Part shown: piece by piece, positions 9,061 to 17,704 of the stretch | How positions within the stretch are numbered: the stretch's first letter is position 1 | Layout of the letters: every line of letters begins with the position of its first letter | Source of the DNA: SVEL01 sp045123575 | GTDB taxonomy: Bacteria; Bacillota; Clostridia; Lachnospirales; Lachnospiraceae | Direction of reading: 5' to 3' | NCBI GenBank assembly: GCA_045123575.1 | Contig: JBGVKG010000048.1 | Span: forward strand, 1-64,000 | Length of the DNA: 64,000 nt | Position numbers and translations under genes: made by a program | Notes under the pieces: generated by a model | The model's input: the letters and a program-made list of their open reading frames with translations, nothing else | What the model was told of the DNA's origin: nothing | Databases searched by the model: none

Positions 9061-10367
9061 TAGAATAAGCTAAATATATCCTTAAATAATATATACATTG
9101 CAAATGCCATAAGTAACAACATTCCTGCAAGATTGATATATTCTTCATGCTTTACAGGTTTTCCTCTTACAGCCTCTACTGCAAGGAATACAAGTCTTCC
9201 ACCATCTAAGCCTGGTATAGGGAGAAGGTTCATAACACCTAAGTTTGCACTGAGAAGTAACGCAAAGTTCATCATATTCAATGCAACCATATCGGCTCCT
9301 TCATTCTTAGACTCCTCGTATACATCATCTATAATCTCTGTTACGCCTACTGGACCTGTGAAATCATTAACTCCAAGCTGACCTGTAAATAACATTCCAA
9401 GACTCTTAAACACTGATACAATCTGATATTTTATTTCTATAAAAGAGTACTTTATAGTATCGATAGCACCACATCTCTCTCTGCCACCTGCATTGTATGA
9501 GAAACCTGTATCTAACTGTGTAACCTTCATAGGTGTCACATCCACCTCAACAGACTTTCCATCTCTGTCTAACACAAGATGTATCGGCTCTTCGCCAAAT
9601 GGATGCTCTTCAATATACGCATCAAATGCATTAATATCTGCTATATCTACACCATTTATCGATATAATCATATCTCCTGCTTTTACACCAGCAGCCTCAC
9701 AAGGATATCCCTGTGTCAATGATGTAATCTTGACTCTTCCTGACGCTGACGGATTATACATTATACCCATAAGATATAAGTCTACGTATTCTGGCTTAAT
9801 AGCTATCTTATATGTTTTACCATCTCTTTTATACTCAATATTTATTTCATCGTCTGGCACTCCATTGATATACTGCTCAAGATACAACTCTCTTCCGATA
9901 TCTACATTCATGCCTTCATACTTTGTGATGACGTCTCCTACCTTAAGACCTGCTTTTGCAGCTGAAGACTCCTCACCTACATATGTTACAACTGCTGGGT
10001 CATATCCTACAAAACCTATAACTATTACGGCAAACACAAATGCAAGTATAAAGTTAAATAATGGTCCTGCAAATATAATAGCCATTCTAGACCAAACTGA
10101 CTTACTTTCAAATGTCCTAGTACTATCATATTCAGAAACAGTTTCCTCTCCTACCATTTCCTTATTCAGCATCTGACAAGCTCCACCAAATGGCAACAGT
10201 TTAAGAGAATACTTTGTCTCTCCCTTGCCGAATGAGAATATAGTTGGTCCCATACCAATAGAAAACTCTACAACATGTACACCATTCTTCTTAGCTATGA
10301 TAAAATGGCCAAATTCATGTATAAATATCAGTAACCCAAATATTAAAACCGCAAATAAAATACTCAT
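9060..10367 (-). CDS. rseP: RseP/RasP-type site-2 (M50) intramembrane metalloprotease
   Basis: This zinc protease cleaves membrane-embedded anti-sigma factors and signal-peptide remnants. It has 435 residues from the ATG that overlaps the dxr stop codon (TAATG); GTG three codons earlier is less likely because AGGTGGAG lies just before the ATG. HEFGH (17-21) supplies the zinc ligands and NLLPIPGLDGG near the C-terminus supplies the third. Two PDZ modules lie between them (about residues 115-290). Transmembrane segments flank both ends. It follows dxr as in the Bacillus dxr-rasP order. Confidence 0.96.
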   Translation of the reverse strand: MSILFAVLIFGLLIFIHEFGHFIIAKKNGVHVVEFSIGMGPTIFSFGKGETKYSLKLLPFGGACQMLNKEMVGEETVSEYDSTRTFESKSVWSRMAIIFAGPLFNFILAFVFAVIVIGFVGYDPAVVTYVGEESSAAKAGLKVGDVITKYEGMNVDIGRELYLEQYINGVPDDEINIEYKRDGKTYKIAIKPEYVDLYLMGIMYNPSASGRVKITSLTQGYPCEAAGVKAGDMIISINGVDIADINAFDAYIEEHPFGEEPIHLVLDRDGKSVEVDVTPMKVTQLDTGFSYNAGGRERCGAIDTIKYSFIEIKYQIVSVFKSLGMLFTGQLGVNDFTGPVGVTEIIDDVYEESKNEGADMVALNMMNFALLLSANLGVMNLLPIPGLDGGRLVFLAVEAVRGKPVKHEEYINLAGMLLLMAFAMYILFKDIFSLF

Positions 10368-11512
10368 TAACTCCACCTACCTTCAATGAACTCATAAGTT
10401 GCCTTCTCTGTGTCAAGTATCTGCTCAAGAGTAGGATTTTCTATAAACTTAACCTGATTCATTGATTCTTCTATTATTTCATATATATCTAAGAATTTAA
10501 TCTTCTTATCTAAGAACATAGCTACTGCTCTCTCATTTGCAGCATTAAATGCTGTTGGCATAGAGCCACCCTTTTGTCCTGCCGCATATGCAAGTGCCAA
10601 GCCTCTAAATGTATCCATATCTGGATTTTCGAAACTTATCTGACCAATCTTTGCAAAATCAACTCTCTCTCCATCCAGATACCTTCTCTCTGGATAATAG
10701 AGTGCATACTGTATAGGCAATCTCATATCTGGAGTACCTAACTGGGCCATTATAGCTCCATCCTTAAACTGTATCATCGAATGAATTAAGCTTTGTGGTT
10801 GTACAACTACCTGTACCTGTGAGAAATCCACATCAAACAGCCACTTTGCCTCAATAACTTCTAGTCCCTTATTTACCATACTAGCAGAATCTATGGTAAT
10901 TTTTCTACCCATTGCCCAGTTAGGGTGCTTTAATGCTGCCTCAACTGTAACATTCTTAAGTTCCTCTGTTGTCTTGCCTCTAAATGGTCCACCAGACGCT
11001 GTAAGCAATATCTTGTCTATCTCTCTGCTATTCTCGCCATTTAAGCACTGAAAAATAGCACTATGCTCACTATCTACTGGTAATATGCTTACATTATGCT
11101 CCTTTGCTGCTGGCATAATTATATGACCTGCTGTTACGAGAGTCTCTTTATTAGCCAAAGCAATATCCTTGCCTGCCTTTATGGCCGCCAAGGTTGGTCT
11201 TATACCTATCATACCTACTATAGCAGTAACAACAATATCTGCCTGCTCTATTACCGCAGCCTCGATAAGTCCATCCATTCCTGATACTACCTTAATATCC
11301 AAATCCTGAATGTTGGCACGAAGCTCTAACGCTTTATTTTCATCATATACACACACTATGCTAGGCTTGTATTCCCTAACCTGTTTCTCTAATAACTCAA
11401 TATTACCATAAGCAGCCAATGCTACTACATTTAAGTCATCATTTTTACTAACTATATCCAATGTCTGTGTTCCTATAGAGCCAGTAGACCCCAATATGGA
11501 AATATGCTTCAT
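10367..11512 (-). CDS. dxr: 1-deoxy-D-xylulose 5-phosphate reductoisomerase
   Basis: This NADPH-dependent enzyme makes MEP from DXP in isoprenoid synthesis, 381 residues. GSTGSIGTQTL at the N-terminus is the nucleotide loop. ALANKETLV, PVDSEHSAIFQCL and DSASMVNKGLEVIEA are family signatures carrying metal and substrate ligands. The start is placed at MKHISILG because GGGAGGT lies 4 bases upstream; a longer in-frame reading exists but lacks a ribosome-binding site. The stop overlaps rseP by one base. It supplies precursors for the uppS product encoded two genes upstream. Confidence 0.97.
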   Translation of the reverse strand: MKHISILGSTGSIGTQTLDIVSKNDDLNVVALAAYGNIELLEKQVREYKPSIVCVYDENKALELRANIQDLDIKVVSGMDGLIEAAVIEQADIVVTAIVGMIGIRPTLAAIKAGKDIALANKETLVTAGHIIMPAAKEHNVSILPVDSEHSAIFQCLNGENSREIDKILLTASGGPFRGKTTEELKNVTVEAALKHPNWAMGRKITIDSASMVNKGLEVIEAKWLFDVDFSQVQVVVQPQSLIHSMIQFKDGAIMAQLGTPDMRLPIQYALYYPERRYLDGERVDFAKIGQISFENPDMDTFRGLALAYAAGQKGGSMPTAFNAANERAVAMFLDKKIKFLDIYEIIEESMNQVKFIENPTLEQILDTEKATYEFIEGRWS

Positions 11513-11543
11513 CTTTACCTCCCTAATAAGATATATATTCAAA

Positions 11544-12374
11544 TTAGAAAATATATACTATTAAATAATAAATAATCGGTGCTGTAAAAAGTACACTATC
11601 AAATCTATCAAGTACTCCTCCATGGCCTGGTATAAGCTTTCCGTAGTCCTTTATATCATAGCATCTCTTAATAGCTGATGCACCCAAATCTCCTACCATT
11701 GAGAGAAGACCTGCACATGCACAAAGTATTGCAAAATACAATGGTGCATTATCAAAATGTCCAAGATATGGTGCTGCTAATAATCCATATAATGCACCTA
11801 TGCCTGCTGAACCTGCAACACCACCTATAGCTCCCTCTATAGTCTTCTTTGGGCTTAATACTGGTGCCATCTTATGCTTACCAAACATAACTCCAAAAAG
11901 ATACGCAAAAGTATCACATATCCATGAAGAAATCATAACAAGCCATATTGTCAACATTCCATCCTCTGTTCTCACTCTGATAAGGAATAAAAACGACATA
12001 AGTATAGCCACATATACAACGCCAAAAAAAGCCATAAGTATTTGTTCTGTTTTATACTTTGGATAACTAAATACAAAGACCATCATAGTAACCATAAGCC
12101 AAGCTATAATAAATGTTCCAATATGCTCTGTACCTGTCATATAAACCATTACATAATATATTACCACGCTTATATATCCTAGTATTCCTAAGATGCACTT
12201 CTGTATGCCTACAGTTTTATAGATTTCATTCAATCCAACCAAAGACAATAACAATGTAAAACCAAACATTACACAATTTCCCATCAGGAATGTGGTTAAA
12301 ATAACAGCTACAAGTACAACACCACTTATAACTCTAGTCAAAAATGATTTATTCATTAATTTACTGATACCCAT
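11544..12374 (-). CDS. cdsA: Phosphatidate cytidylyltransferase
   Basis: This integral membrane enzyme makes CDP-diacylglycerol from phosphatidate and CTP, the branch point of phospholipid synthesis. It has 276 residues and multiple hydrophobic helices. The C-terminal signature is complete: GDLGASAIKRCYDIKDYGK followed by PGHGGVLDRFDS. GGAGGAATAGC precedes the ATG and lies inside the end of uppS, two bases away, so translation is probably coupled. Order uppS-cdsA-dxr matches other Firmicutes. Confidence 0.97.
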   Translation of the reverse strand: MGISKLMNKSFLTRVISGVVLVAVILTTFLMGNCVMFGFTLLLSLVGLNEIYKTVGIQKCILGILGYISVVIYYVMVYMTGTEHIGTFIIAWLMVTMMVFVFSYPKYKTEQILMAFFGVVYVAILMSFLFLIRVRTEDGMLTIWLVMISSWICDTFAYLFGVMFGKHKMAPVLSPKKTIEGAIGGVAGSAGIGALYGLLAAPYLGHFDNAPLYFAILCACAGLLSMVGDLGASAIKRCYDIKDYGKLIPGHGGVLDRFDSVLFTAPIIYYLIVYIF

Positions 12375-12376
12375 TG

Positions 12377-13120
12377 CTATTCCTCCGTATTTACCTTACC
12401 AAATCTTCTGTCCCTTTTATTGTATGTTGCAACAGCATTTAATAAATCTTCTCTAGAAAAATCTGGCCAAAGTACATCTGTAAAATGGAATTCCGTATAT
12501 GCCAACTGCCATAAAAGATAATTTGACAATCTCTCTTCACCACTAGTTCTTATAAGCAAGTCTGGATCCGGTATACCATTTGTATCCAGATATGTCTCAA
12601 ACATATTCTCATCTATATTCTCAGGCTCCACCTTACCAGACTTTACATCAGTTGCCATCTGTTTCATAGCTCTAATCATCTCGTCTCGACTTCCATAATT
12701 AAGTGCTATAGTAAAGTTAAGTCCTGGATTATTCTTCGTCATTTCCTCTAATTCATTAATTTTTTCACAAAGTTCTTGACTCAATCCTGTTTTATCGCCA
12801 ATTACCCTTATACGCATATCATTTTTATTGGCGGTTTCTATGCAATTTTTAAGATAATCCCCAAGAAGTTTCATAAGTGCATTCACTTCGGATTGTGGTC
12901 TCTTCCAATTTTCTGTTGAAAATGCATATACAGTCAAATATTTGATTCCTATACGCCAAGCTTCCTCACATATCTTTTCAACAGTCTTTGCTCCTTGCAC
13001 ATGACCTGCATTCCTTGGAAGCAATCTCTTTTTTGCCCATCTTCCATTACCATCTAAAATAATAGCTACATGTTGAGGAATCTTCATATCTGTTATATCT
13101 ATTTCAGTTTTCTTTGCCAT
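12377..13120 (-). CDS. uppS: Isoprenyl transferase (undecaprenyl diphosphate synthase)
   Basis: This cis-prenyltransferase elongates FPP with IPP to the C55 lipid carrier for peptidoglycan, 247 residues from MAKKTEID. Visible motifs are ILDGNGRWAKKR (catalytic Asp), YAFSTENWKRP and LIRTSGEERLSNYLLWQ, then FTDVLWPDF. The start at 13120 is chosen because AGGAG precedes it; a reading nine codons longer begins within the structured intergenic region. It is separated from frr by a 164-base gap containing a complex hairpin. Confidence 0.97.
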   Translation of the reverse strand: MAKKTEIDITDMKIPQHVAIILDGNGRWAKKRLLPRNAGHVQGAKTVEKICEEAWRIGIKYLTVYAFSTENWKRPQSEVNALMKLLGDYLKNCIETANKNDMRIRVIGDKTGLSQELCEKINELEEMTKNNPGLNFTIALNYGSRDEMIRAMKQMATDVKSGKVEPENIDENMFETYLDTNGIPDPDLLIRTSGEERLSNYLLWQLAYTEFHFTDVLWPDFSREDLLNAVATYNKRDRRFGKVNTEE

Positions 13121-13144
13121 AATAAAACTCCTAAAAATGCTATA

Positions 13145-13220
13145 CATAGTGAAAACGGCTACTACGTTTCTTCGAAACTCTCGTAGCCGCCGTATTCGCA
13201 GCCTGTGCTATCGCACTATG
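13145..13220 (-). repeat. Structured intergenic element between frr and uppS
   Basis: An outer inverted repeat CATAGTG (13145-13151) / CACTATG (13214-13220) encloses a hairpin with CGGCTAC / GTAGCCG (13156-13162, 13183-13189) continuing into GTTTC / GAAAC around a 3-base loop. A second hairpin, GTGC / GCAC (13205-13216), competes with the outer stem. The segment TATTCGCAG (13193-13201) recurs at 28578-28586 next to another hairpin. It is either a dispersed palindromic repeat or a structured RNA element in the frr-uppS transcript; the function is unknown. Confidence 0.6.
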
Positions 13221-13284
13221 CTACTCATACTGTACACTTGTTAAATAACTATAATATTTTAGTTACTTAACTCGTTTGTTTTTA

Positions 13285-13830
13285 CTATACAGTCATAATC
13301 TCATTTGACTTATCATCAATTGCCTTATCAATCTCTGCAATGTACTTATCTGTAATCTTCTGTACATCATTCTCAAGCTGCTTTACTTCATCCTCAGAAA
13401 TCTCAGACATCTTCTTTATTGCATCATTTGCATCTCTTCTTATATTACGAACTGCAACCTTTGCATTCTCGCCCTTCTTCTTTACATCCTTAACGAGCTC
13501 TTTTCTTCTTTCCTCTGTAAGCTCTGGGAATACAAGACGAACTACCTTGCCATCATTATTTGGTGTAAGACCAAGGTCTGAATTAATAATAGCCTTCTCG
13601 ATTTCCTTTATAAGGTTTGACTCCCATGGCTGAATCTGAATCATTCTAGCCTCTGGAACTGAGATATTAGCTACCTGCTGGAATGGTGTTGGTGTTCCAT
13701 AATAATCCACTCTAAGCTTATCTAAAATATGTGGGTTAGCACGTCCAGCTCTTATTGAAGCGTACTCTGACATAAGTGCATCCACTGACTTTGACATTTT
13801 CTCGTCATACTGATTTAATCTAGCATCCAT
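13285..13830 (-). CDS. frr: Ribosome recycling factor
   Basis: This factor splits post-termination ribosomes with EF-G, 181 residues (family about 185). Recognisable segments are SIRAGRANPHILDKL, VDYYGTPTPFQQVANI, IQPWE and the coiled helical arm of domain I at the C-terminus. The start is set at MDARLNQYDEKM, preceded by AAAGG. An upstream in-frame reading of 13 codons overlaps the gap after pyrH and lacks a ribosome-binding site. It follows pyrH as in most bacteria. Confidence 0.97.
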   Translation of the reverse strand: MDARLNQYDEKMSKSVDALMSEYASIRAGRANPHILDKLRVDYYGTPTPFQQVANISVPEARMIQIQPWESNLIKEIEKAIINSDLGLTPNNDGKVVRLVFPELTEERRKELVKDVKKKGENAKVAVRNIRRDANDAIKKMSEISEDEVKQLENDVQKITDKYIAEIDKAIDDKSNEIMTV

Positions 13831-13869
13831 TTTTGATACCAACCTTTCTTGTTTATATATTTTTATCAA

Positions 13870-14577
13870 TTAATCAACTGTGATAATTGTTCCTGTCACA
13901 TTGCCTGTAACATTGTTAATAATACTATTTTCTTCATTTAATCCGAAAATAAGCATAGGCATCTTATTCTCCATACAAAGAACTGAAGCAGCCAAATCTA
14001 TAACACCAAGCTTCTTCTCTACTACCTCGCTTATAGATATCTTATCATACTTCTTCGCATCTGGATTCTTTGATGGATCTGAATCATATACACCATCTAT
14101 AGACTTAGCAGACAATACTATATCAGCCTCAATCTCTATAGCTCTAAGTATTGTTCCCATATCTGTTGAGAAATATGGATGTCCAATACCACCTGCAAAG
14201 AATACTACCATTCCCTTTTCAAAATACTTATTTGCTCTGTCCTTAGAGAAGAGCTTTGTAAATGAACCACACTCAAATGGTGTTAAAACCTGTGTTGACA
14301 TTCCCTCTGTTCTAAATATCTCAGAAACATAAATACAATTCATAACTGTTGCCAGCATACCTATTGCATCTGCCTTTGTTCTGTCAATCTTCTCGCTAGT
14401 TCTTCCTCTCCAGAAGTTTCCTCCGCCTATTACAATACCTACCTGAACACCTTTGTCCACAAGTACCTTTATCTGCTTTGCAACACCTACACATGTAGCT
14501 TCATCAAAACCTGTCTTCTTGTCTCCCGCAAGCGCCTCTCCGCTAAGCTTAATGAGTACTCTCTTATATTCGCTCAT
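13870..14577 (-). CDS. pyrH: Uridylate (UMP) kinase
   Basis: This amino-acid-kinase-fold enzyme phosphorylates UMP to UDP, 235 residues as usual for the family. LIKLSGEALAG at the N-terminus, GGGNFWRGR and GGIGHPYFSTDMG are characteristic. It opens the pyrH-frr-uppS-cdsA-dxr-rseP-ispG-polC run. Only 41 bases separate it from the bactofilin gene upstream and no terminator is seen between them, so it may be read through from the polysaccharide-deacetylase promoter. Confidence 0.97.
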   Translation of the reverse strand: MSEYKRVLIKLSGEALAGDKKTGFDEATCVGVAKQIKVLVDKGVQVGIVIGGGNFWRGRTSEKIDRTKADAIGMLATVMNCIYVSEIFRTEGMSTQVLTPFECGSFTKLFSKDRANKYFEKGMVVFFAGGIGHPYFSTDMGTILRAIEIEADIVLSAKSIDGVYDSDPSKNPDAKKYDKISISEVVEKKLGVIDLAASVLCMENKMPMLIFGLNEENSIINNVTGNVTGTIITVD

Positions 14578-14618
14578 TTTGGTAATCCTTTCTGCATGAC
14601 TTTTATTTAGTTAAATGA

Positions 14619-15386
14619 TTAGTTAATGCTAAATGTATCCTCGAACAATGTCTTGTAATCAATATCTGCATAGCTCTGTGAACAGAAACCGTCGATAACC
14701 GCACCGTTGTTAATCTGAACAGAACGTGACTTGATATTACCCTTCACTACTGCTGTACCATCTACGATAACTGGACCATTAACATCTATATCACCCTTTA
14801 CAGCTCCTGCTATAACTGCTGATGTAGCATATACATTTCCTACGATAACTGAACCATTACCAATCTTAATTGTTCCATCGCTATGTACATCACCTTCTAC
14901 CTTTGCATTGTTTGCAAATATCTCTCTTGCATGTGATATACCATTTACTCTACCAGTAATAACAAGCTTACCCTTACATGTAATATCACCTGTTATCTTA
15001 CCATAAACGTTAATTGAACCATCTGATTCAAGATTACCTGTAATAGTTGTTCCTTTTGTTATCTCTGTAATCTCATCGCTTGGGATAAAATCCTCTTCTA
15101 CAGTCTCTATAACTGGCTCAACAACTACTGGCTCTGGCTGAACAACAACCTCCTCTTTCGCTTCCTCAGCGAATAATGTATCTAAGTCATCTACAGTAAA
15201 CTCTTCCTCATCAATAGTGTTTACCATCTCTTCTTCTTCTACATCAGCAACTTCCTCTGCCACAGTCTCTGCTACTTCTTCTGTAACAGATTCTACTGGC
15301 TCTTCCTTCTTCTCTGTTGTCTGCTCATCTACAAGCTCGTTAACTGCCTGTGATAAATCTTCCTTAAATTCCTTTAAAAAACTCAT
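14619..15386 (-). CDS. Bactofilin-family (polymer-forming) cytoskeletal protein
   Basis: This 255-residue protein has an acidic, Val/Glu-rich N-terminal half (about 20-100) and a C-terminal bactofilin domain (about 105-240). The domain is built of repeated beta-helix turns with Gly at regular spacing: GNLESDGSINVYGKITGDI, GDVHSDGTIKIGNGSVIVG, GPVIVDGTAVVKGNIKS. Bactofilins self-assemble into filaments that localise cell-wall enzymes. It sits between a polysaccharide deacetylase and pyrH, 17 bases after the former. A role in cell-envelope organisation is inferred from this neighbour only. Confidence 0.88.
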   Translation of the reverse strand: MSFLKEFKEDLSQAVNELVDEQTTEKKEEPVESVTEEVAETVAEEVADVEEEEMVNTIDEEEFTVDDLDTLFAEEAKEEVVVQPEPVVVEPVIETVEEDFIPSDEITEITKGTTITGNLESDGSINVYGKITGDITCKGKLVITGRVNGISHAREIFANNAKVEGDVHSDGTIKIGNGSVIVGNVYATSAVIAGAVKGDIDVNGPVIVDGTAVVKGNIKSRSVQINNGAVIDGFCSQSYADIDYKTLFEDTFSIN

Positions 15387-15403
15387 CTTGAACCTCCAGT
15401 ATA

Positions 15404-16357
15404 TTATTCTAATTCTCGGTGATGTACCGGTGTTGAGCGTTCATCTATCGCTCTTATCTCATATCCTTTTTCCAACAGTATCTCTATAAGCCTTGGCAAT
15501 GCTTCTACTGTCGTATCTTTATTGCCCAAATCATGCATCAGTATTACAAGATTTTTATACCCTGCATTAATTTGTTTCATACAATTTGAAATAATCTGAT
15601 CGGCCGTAGGCTTTTTACCTGACGCGTCTCCACTTGAACAATTCCAGTCATGATACGAATATCCATTATCATTTATCCATTGGATATACTGATATATATT
15701 ATCCGTTTTAGTATTTGATGTACCTCCTGGGAATCTAAACAAACGCACATCAACACCTGTTACTTCGTATAAATAATCGTGTAAAGATGTAACTTCATGG
15801 GCAAAACTTTCAATTCCACCATACACTGTATTATAATTATGTGTATATGTGTGTATACCCAATGCATGACCACCATTTACAATTGCCTTGTATCTAGCTT
15901 CCATAGTTGGTCCTGTATGACCATTTACAAAAAATGTTGCTTTCACGCCATACTGGTTCAATATCTGTAATATTTCATCCGTTCTAGCACTTGGACCATC
16001 ATCAAATGTAAGATACACATACTTACCATCTGGCAAAGGCTCTACTACTTTATCAGTACTTGGTTGTTCTGTAGTTGTCTCTTTTTCGATATCATCCTGT
16101 GTATTTGATGAACTGTTATCTTCACTAGATGATGTACTATTGTCAGTTCCATCAGCCAGTTGACTAGATTGCATCTCGCCCGTCTCTCTTTCTGCATGAG
16201 ACTCCAACATTACATCTATTTCATTCTCCAACGAACAAATTCTAATTCCAAGTAATACACATAATAGTGTAGGAATTGTTATAAGTGCAATCACTGTAGG
16301 CAACAACATTTTCTTAATTCGTTGAACTCTACGTGCCCTATAACTTCTTGATTCCAT
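15404..16357 (-). CDS. Membrane-anchored polysaccharide deacetylase (NodB domain)
   Basis: This 317-residue type II membrane protein has a basic N-terminus, one transmembrane segment (about 17-40) and a Ser/Thr/Asp/Glu-rich linker. A NodB carbohydrate-esterase-4 domain follows from about residue 110. Motif 1 is LTFDDGPSA (catalytic and metal Asp), motif 2 HTYTHNYN (metal His residues), motif 3 FRFPGGTSN. It likely removes acetyl groups from peptidoglycan GlcNAc or another surface glycan; the substrate cannot be read from sequence. It starts a probable operon with the bactofilin. Confidence 0.9.
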   Translation of the reverse strand: MESRSYRARRVQRIKKMLLPTVIALITIPTLLCVLLGIRICSLENEIDVMLESHAERETGEMQSSQLADGTDNSTSSSEDNSSSNTQDDIEKETTTEQPSTDKVVEPLPDGKYVYLTFDDGPSARTDEILQILNQYGVKATFFVNGHTGPTMEARYKAIVNGGHALGIHTYTHNYNTVYGGIESFAHEVTSLHDYLYEVTGVDVRLFRFPGGTSNTKTDNIYQYIQWINDNGYSYHDWNCSSGDASGKKPTADQIISNCMKQINAGYKNLVILMHDLGNKDTTVEALPRLIEILLEKGYEIRAIDERSTPVHHRELE

Positions 16358-16426
16358 TGAATCTATCTCCTTTATTAAATTATATACTCCGGAACGGCTT
16401 TAATAAAAGACCGCACTCCTTTAATC

Positions 16427-16455
16427 AGTATATCACGAAACCAACAATAATTAAA
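16427..16455 (-). promoter_or_regulatory. Putative extended -10 promoter upstream of the polysaccharide deacetylase
   Basis: TGATATACT provides an extended -10 (TATACT at 16427-16432). A weak -35, TTTAAT, lies 17 bp upstream (16450-16455). It sits in the 112-base gap after the CapA-like gene and about 70 bases before the deacetylase start codon. Confidence 0.45.
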
Positions 16456-16469
16456 CAATTATTTTGTGT

Positions 16470-17657
16470 TTATTCGACATTTTCTGCTGCCTTTTTTTCT
16501 GTAACATTTCCTTCATCGTCTATCTCAACATTAACAGATATGCTCTCTATATGTTTAAATATATCTAAGGCTTCCTGACCTGTAGCTTCCCACACCTTAA
16601 ATGACTTACTCTTACATGGTGTTATCTTTGTTGTAATACTGTTATCCTCATTTATTACAAGATTTACAACCATTGTATCTGTCGCTTTATTTGTAAACAA
16701 GAAATTACCTAAATTGTAATATATAGGTGCATCCTTATATATCTCTATACCCTGAAGATTATGAGCATGGCTGCCTATAATAAAATCTGCACCAGAATCT
16801 ATATATCCATAAGATACATTCTTCTGTCTTGATATAATCTGTGTTGTATGCTCCTTACCGTAGTGAACATATACACCTACTACGTCGCATCCTTCCTCTT
16901 CCTTAAGTCTCTTTATCTCATCCTTAACCATTCCGTAACGGTCTGTACCTTCATAAGTAGTCATTACACCTGGTCTGTTTTCCTGTGCATACCAGCTCCA
17001 GCCCGGTATAAAATAACATGATGCAAGAATAGCTACTTTCTTTCCATTCATCTCATATATCTCTGCCTTCTTAGCATCTGCAAGATTTCTTCCAGCACCG
17101 ATATATTTAACATTTAACTTATCAATAGTATCTAAACAGTCAACAAGACTCTGTAAACCGTAATCCATTGCATGATTGTTTGCCAATGACACTATGTCTA
17201 CTCCCATCTCATCCCATAATACTTCTCTTGCAGTAGGTGCTTTGAAGTTATATATCTGAATAGTATCCTTTGCTGATTCAGGCAAATCTGTTGCTACATA
17301 CTCATGGTTTGCAACCATAATGTCTGTTTTCTGGAAGATATCCAATATAGACTGTCCAAGGAAACCTGTTAAACCATCTTTCTGATAATATCCATACAAC
17401 TTGTCACTAAGATACATATCACCTGCAAATGCCAATGTAATAGGCTCATATGGAGGCTGTGTTGTAGTAGGCTCCTCTGTTGTAGGTTCCTCTGTAGTAG
17501 GCTCCTCTGTTGTAGATGTATCTCCTTCTGCTGTGGTGTTTGTTGAACTATCTGCATCTGTAGCTCCTGCGTCTACACTTGGCTTGCTACTTGTACATGC
17601 AACAAGCATACTTGACATAATAACCATTGCTAATAGTGCTCTTAAAGTCTTTTTCAT
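16470..17657 (-). CDS. CapA-family lipoprotein (PGA_cap metallophosphatase-like)
   Basis: This 395-residue protein starts at MKKTLRALLAMV (ribosome-binding site GAAAGG). The lipobox LVAC predicts lipidation of Cys21. A Thr/Glu/Pro repeat linker (TTEEP units) leads into a CapA/PGA_cap domain with LAFAGDMYLSD, ANHEYVA, SLANNHAMDYG and IGSHAHNLQG. These Asp/Asn/His motifs resemble calcineurin-like phosphoesterases. CapA proteins take part in poly-gamma-glutamate capsule formation, but no pgsB/pgsC partner is present, so that role is unproven. It follows queF by 47 bases; cotranscription is possible. Confidence 0.88.
   Translation of the reverse strand: MKKTLRALLAMVIMSSMLVACTSSKPSVDAGATDADSSTNTTAEGDTSTTEEPTTEEPTTEEPTTTQPPYEPITLAFAGDMYLSDKLYGYYQKDGLTGFLGQSILDIFQKTDIMVANHEYVATDLPESAKDTIQIYNFKAPTAREVLWDEMGVDIVSLANNHAMDYGLQSLVDCLDTIDKLNVKYIGAGRNLADAKKAEIYEMNGKKVAILASCYFIPGWSWYAQENRPGVMTTYEGTDRYGMVKDEIKRLKEEEGCDVVGVYVHYGKEHTTQIISRQKNVSYGYIDSGADFIIGSHAHNLQGIEIYKDAPIYYNLGNFLFTNKATDTMVVNLVINEDNSITTKITPCKSKSFKVWEATGQEALDIFKHIESISVNVEIDDEGNVTEKKAAENVE
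17458..17520. repeat. Tandem 15-bp repeat encoding TTEEP units
   Basis: About four copies of a 15-bp unit (consensus GTTGTAGGCTCCTCT on the plus strand) lie inside the CapA-like gene and encode a Thr-Glu-Glu-Pro linker. In-frame 15-bp units allow length variation by slippage without a frameshift. Confidence 0.8.
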
Positions 17658-17704
17658 ATTTTTTTCCTTTCTCGTATCCGATTCTTTTTGTATATTTATC
17701 AATA

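Noticed and set aside
9493..10176. Plus-strand frame of about 227 codons opposite rseP
   Set aside because: Antisense shadow; Ser/Thr/Ile-rich, with no ribosome-binding site and inside an intact conserved gene.
17458..17520. Possible CRISPR-like short repeats
   Set aside because: The units are contiguous 15-mers in frame with no spacers and encode a protein linker.
16470..17657. CapA-like gene as part of a poly-gamma-glutamate capsule operon
   Set aside because: No pgsB, pgsC or pgsE homolog is adjacent; the family name alone does not support capsule synthesis.
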